DNA from: Coriobacteriales bacterium
Lineage (GTDB): Bacteria; Actinomycetota; Coriobacteriia; Coriobacteriales; UBA8131
Length of the DNA: 6,301 nt
Direction of reading: 5' to 3'
NCBI GenBank assembly: GCA_031268525.1
Contig: JAIRXA010000203.1
Location: forward strand, 1 to 6,301
Position 1 is the stretch's first letter; each line of letters opens with the position of its first letter. Both the position numbers and the translations under genes were made by a program. Below, piece by piece: positions 6,171 through 6,301 of this stretch. Under the pieces are notes generated by a model. That model was not told the DNA's origin. It was given only the letters and a program-made list of their open reading frames with translations, and did not search any database.

Positions 6171-6211
6171 TGATACAATAGGAGAAGCGGTATTTGGGAA
6201 TCTTCCAAATA
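6171..6211 (+). promoter_or_regulatory. Candidate extended -10 and palindromic operator before the 3'-most gene
   Basis: TGATACAAT (6171-6179) fits an extended -10 element (TGn plus TACAAT); no -35 box is seen at the right distance. Twelve bases downstream lies a perfect 7-bp inverted repeat, TATTTGG (6191-6197) and CCAAATA (6205-6211), with a 7-nt spacer. It sits between the putative promoter and the next ribosome site, a typical operator position. The stretch is also where the sequence turns AT-rich, unlike everything upstream. Confidence 0.3.
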
Positions 6212-6236
6212 GCAATAAGGTGATAGAGGAGTCTTA

Positions 6237-6301
6237 ATGGCAAAAGATAACAGTATTGTCATATTTCAAGATAAAGGAAAAAGTGTCAGTGTCATCATTG
6301 A
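6237..6301 (+). CDS. Start of a gene running off the window; possibly RhuM-like
   Basis: The ATG at 6237 overlaps the TAA of the preceding frame (TAATG) and has AGAGGAG (6225-6231) five bases upstream. Twenty-one residues are visible: MAKDNSIVIFQDKGKSV and then SVII. The pattern of a short polar start, IVIF, a charged turn and a second beta strand resembles the N-terminus of RhuM/virulence-protein-like families often found beside mobile or toxin-antitoxin regions. Too little is present to be sure. Codon use is AT-rich, unlike the respiratory genes, which suggests separate acquisition. Confidence 0.5.
   Translation, partial: MAKDNSIVIFQDKGKSVSVII

Larger units (their letters stand above)
5869..6237 (+). 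pseudogene. MazF/PemK-type toxin remnant fused to unrelated sequence
   Basis: Residues 1 to about 47 of this 122-residue open frame are a clear MazF/PemK N-terminus: RGDLYYADLNPVVGSEQGG, then VRPV, LSNDIGNRHGPTVIVAA. These residues include the conserved GSEQ-G-RP and SNDIGN segments of the endoribonuclease fold. An Arg stands in RPVRIL where the family has a hydrophobic residue. From about position 6010 the similarity ends: the second half of the toxin, including the usual hydrophobic strand and the IRTIDK-RL helix region, is absent. It is replaced by an unrelated sequence rich in Arg, Ala and Gly. The frame stays open by chance or fusion to a TAA at 6235-6237. No MazE-like antitoxin gene precedes it. 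The product is very probably not an active mRNA interferase. The strong ribosome site suggests that the 5' part was once a normal gene. Confidence 0.6.

Noticed and set aside
5838..6173. Open frame from GTG 5838 overlapping the MazF remnant
   Set aside because: Its translation is Arg/Ser/His/Pro-rich without motif, while MazF similarity lies in the other frame. Only its start region may be an antitoxin relic.
1..6301. CRISPR arrays, tRNA or rRNA genes
   Set aside because: No spaced direct repeats, cloverleaf or conserved rRNA sequence was seen on either strand.

Overview
The window most resembles the chromosome of an anaerobic gut actinobacterium of the Eggerthellaceae/Coriobacteriia type. 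That is an inference. It rests on moderately high GC, several Tat-exported flavin or Fe-S reductase subunits in a short span, and an ApbE-type covalent-flavin tail. Genomes of that group are rich in exported respiratory reductases. All recognised genes are on the + strand.

Layout. (1) Positions 2-301 hold the 3' end of a fumarate-reductase-like (FAD_binding_2) flavoprotein with a PEGAAP-type hexapeptide repeat tail. (2) Positions 302-458 are non-coding and fold into consecutive short hairpins, one with a 9-bp perfect stem. (3) Positions 459-1148 encode an unrecognised 229-residue cysteine-rich protein with an N-terminal zinc-ribbon-like pair and a C-terminal CxxC...CxC region, followed by a weak terminator candidate. 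(4) Positions 1320-5776 form a tight three-cistron cluster. It encodes a Tat-exported four-cluster ferredoxin subunit (DmsB/NrfC type, TTG start), an eight-helix NrfD/PsrC-type membrane quinol subunit, and a very large Tat-exported Old Yellow Enzyme (OYE)-type flavoprotein. The flavoprotein has a TIM barrel, a 4Fe-4S site, an FAD/NAD(P)-type module and a C-terminal FMN_bind domain. (5) Positions 5869-6237 hold a broken MazF/PemK toxin gene that appears fused to debris, including a probable serine-recombinase fragment in another frame. (6) The start of a further gene, possibly RhuM-like, begins at 6237 and runs off the end.

Working model for the central cluster: the NrfD-like protein oxidises membrane quinol, electrons pass through the four [4Fe-4S] clusters of the ferredoxin subunit, and the exported OYE-type enzyme reduces an unknown extracytoplasmic acceptor, plausibly an activated C=C bond. 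This would be an anaerobic respiratory chain in which an OYE-family enzyme takes the place usually held by a molybdopterin subunit. Two details of the flavoprotein fit quinol rather than NADH as donor: its second Rossmann glycine motif is degenerate, and it has gained a covalent-FMN domain.

As given, the flavoprotein gene is split by a one-base frameshift in a run of ten C (3767-3776). Nine C would restore a continuous 929-residue protein. This could be a sequencing error, a phase-variable tract or a true lesion, and the sequence alone cannot decide.
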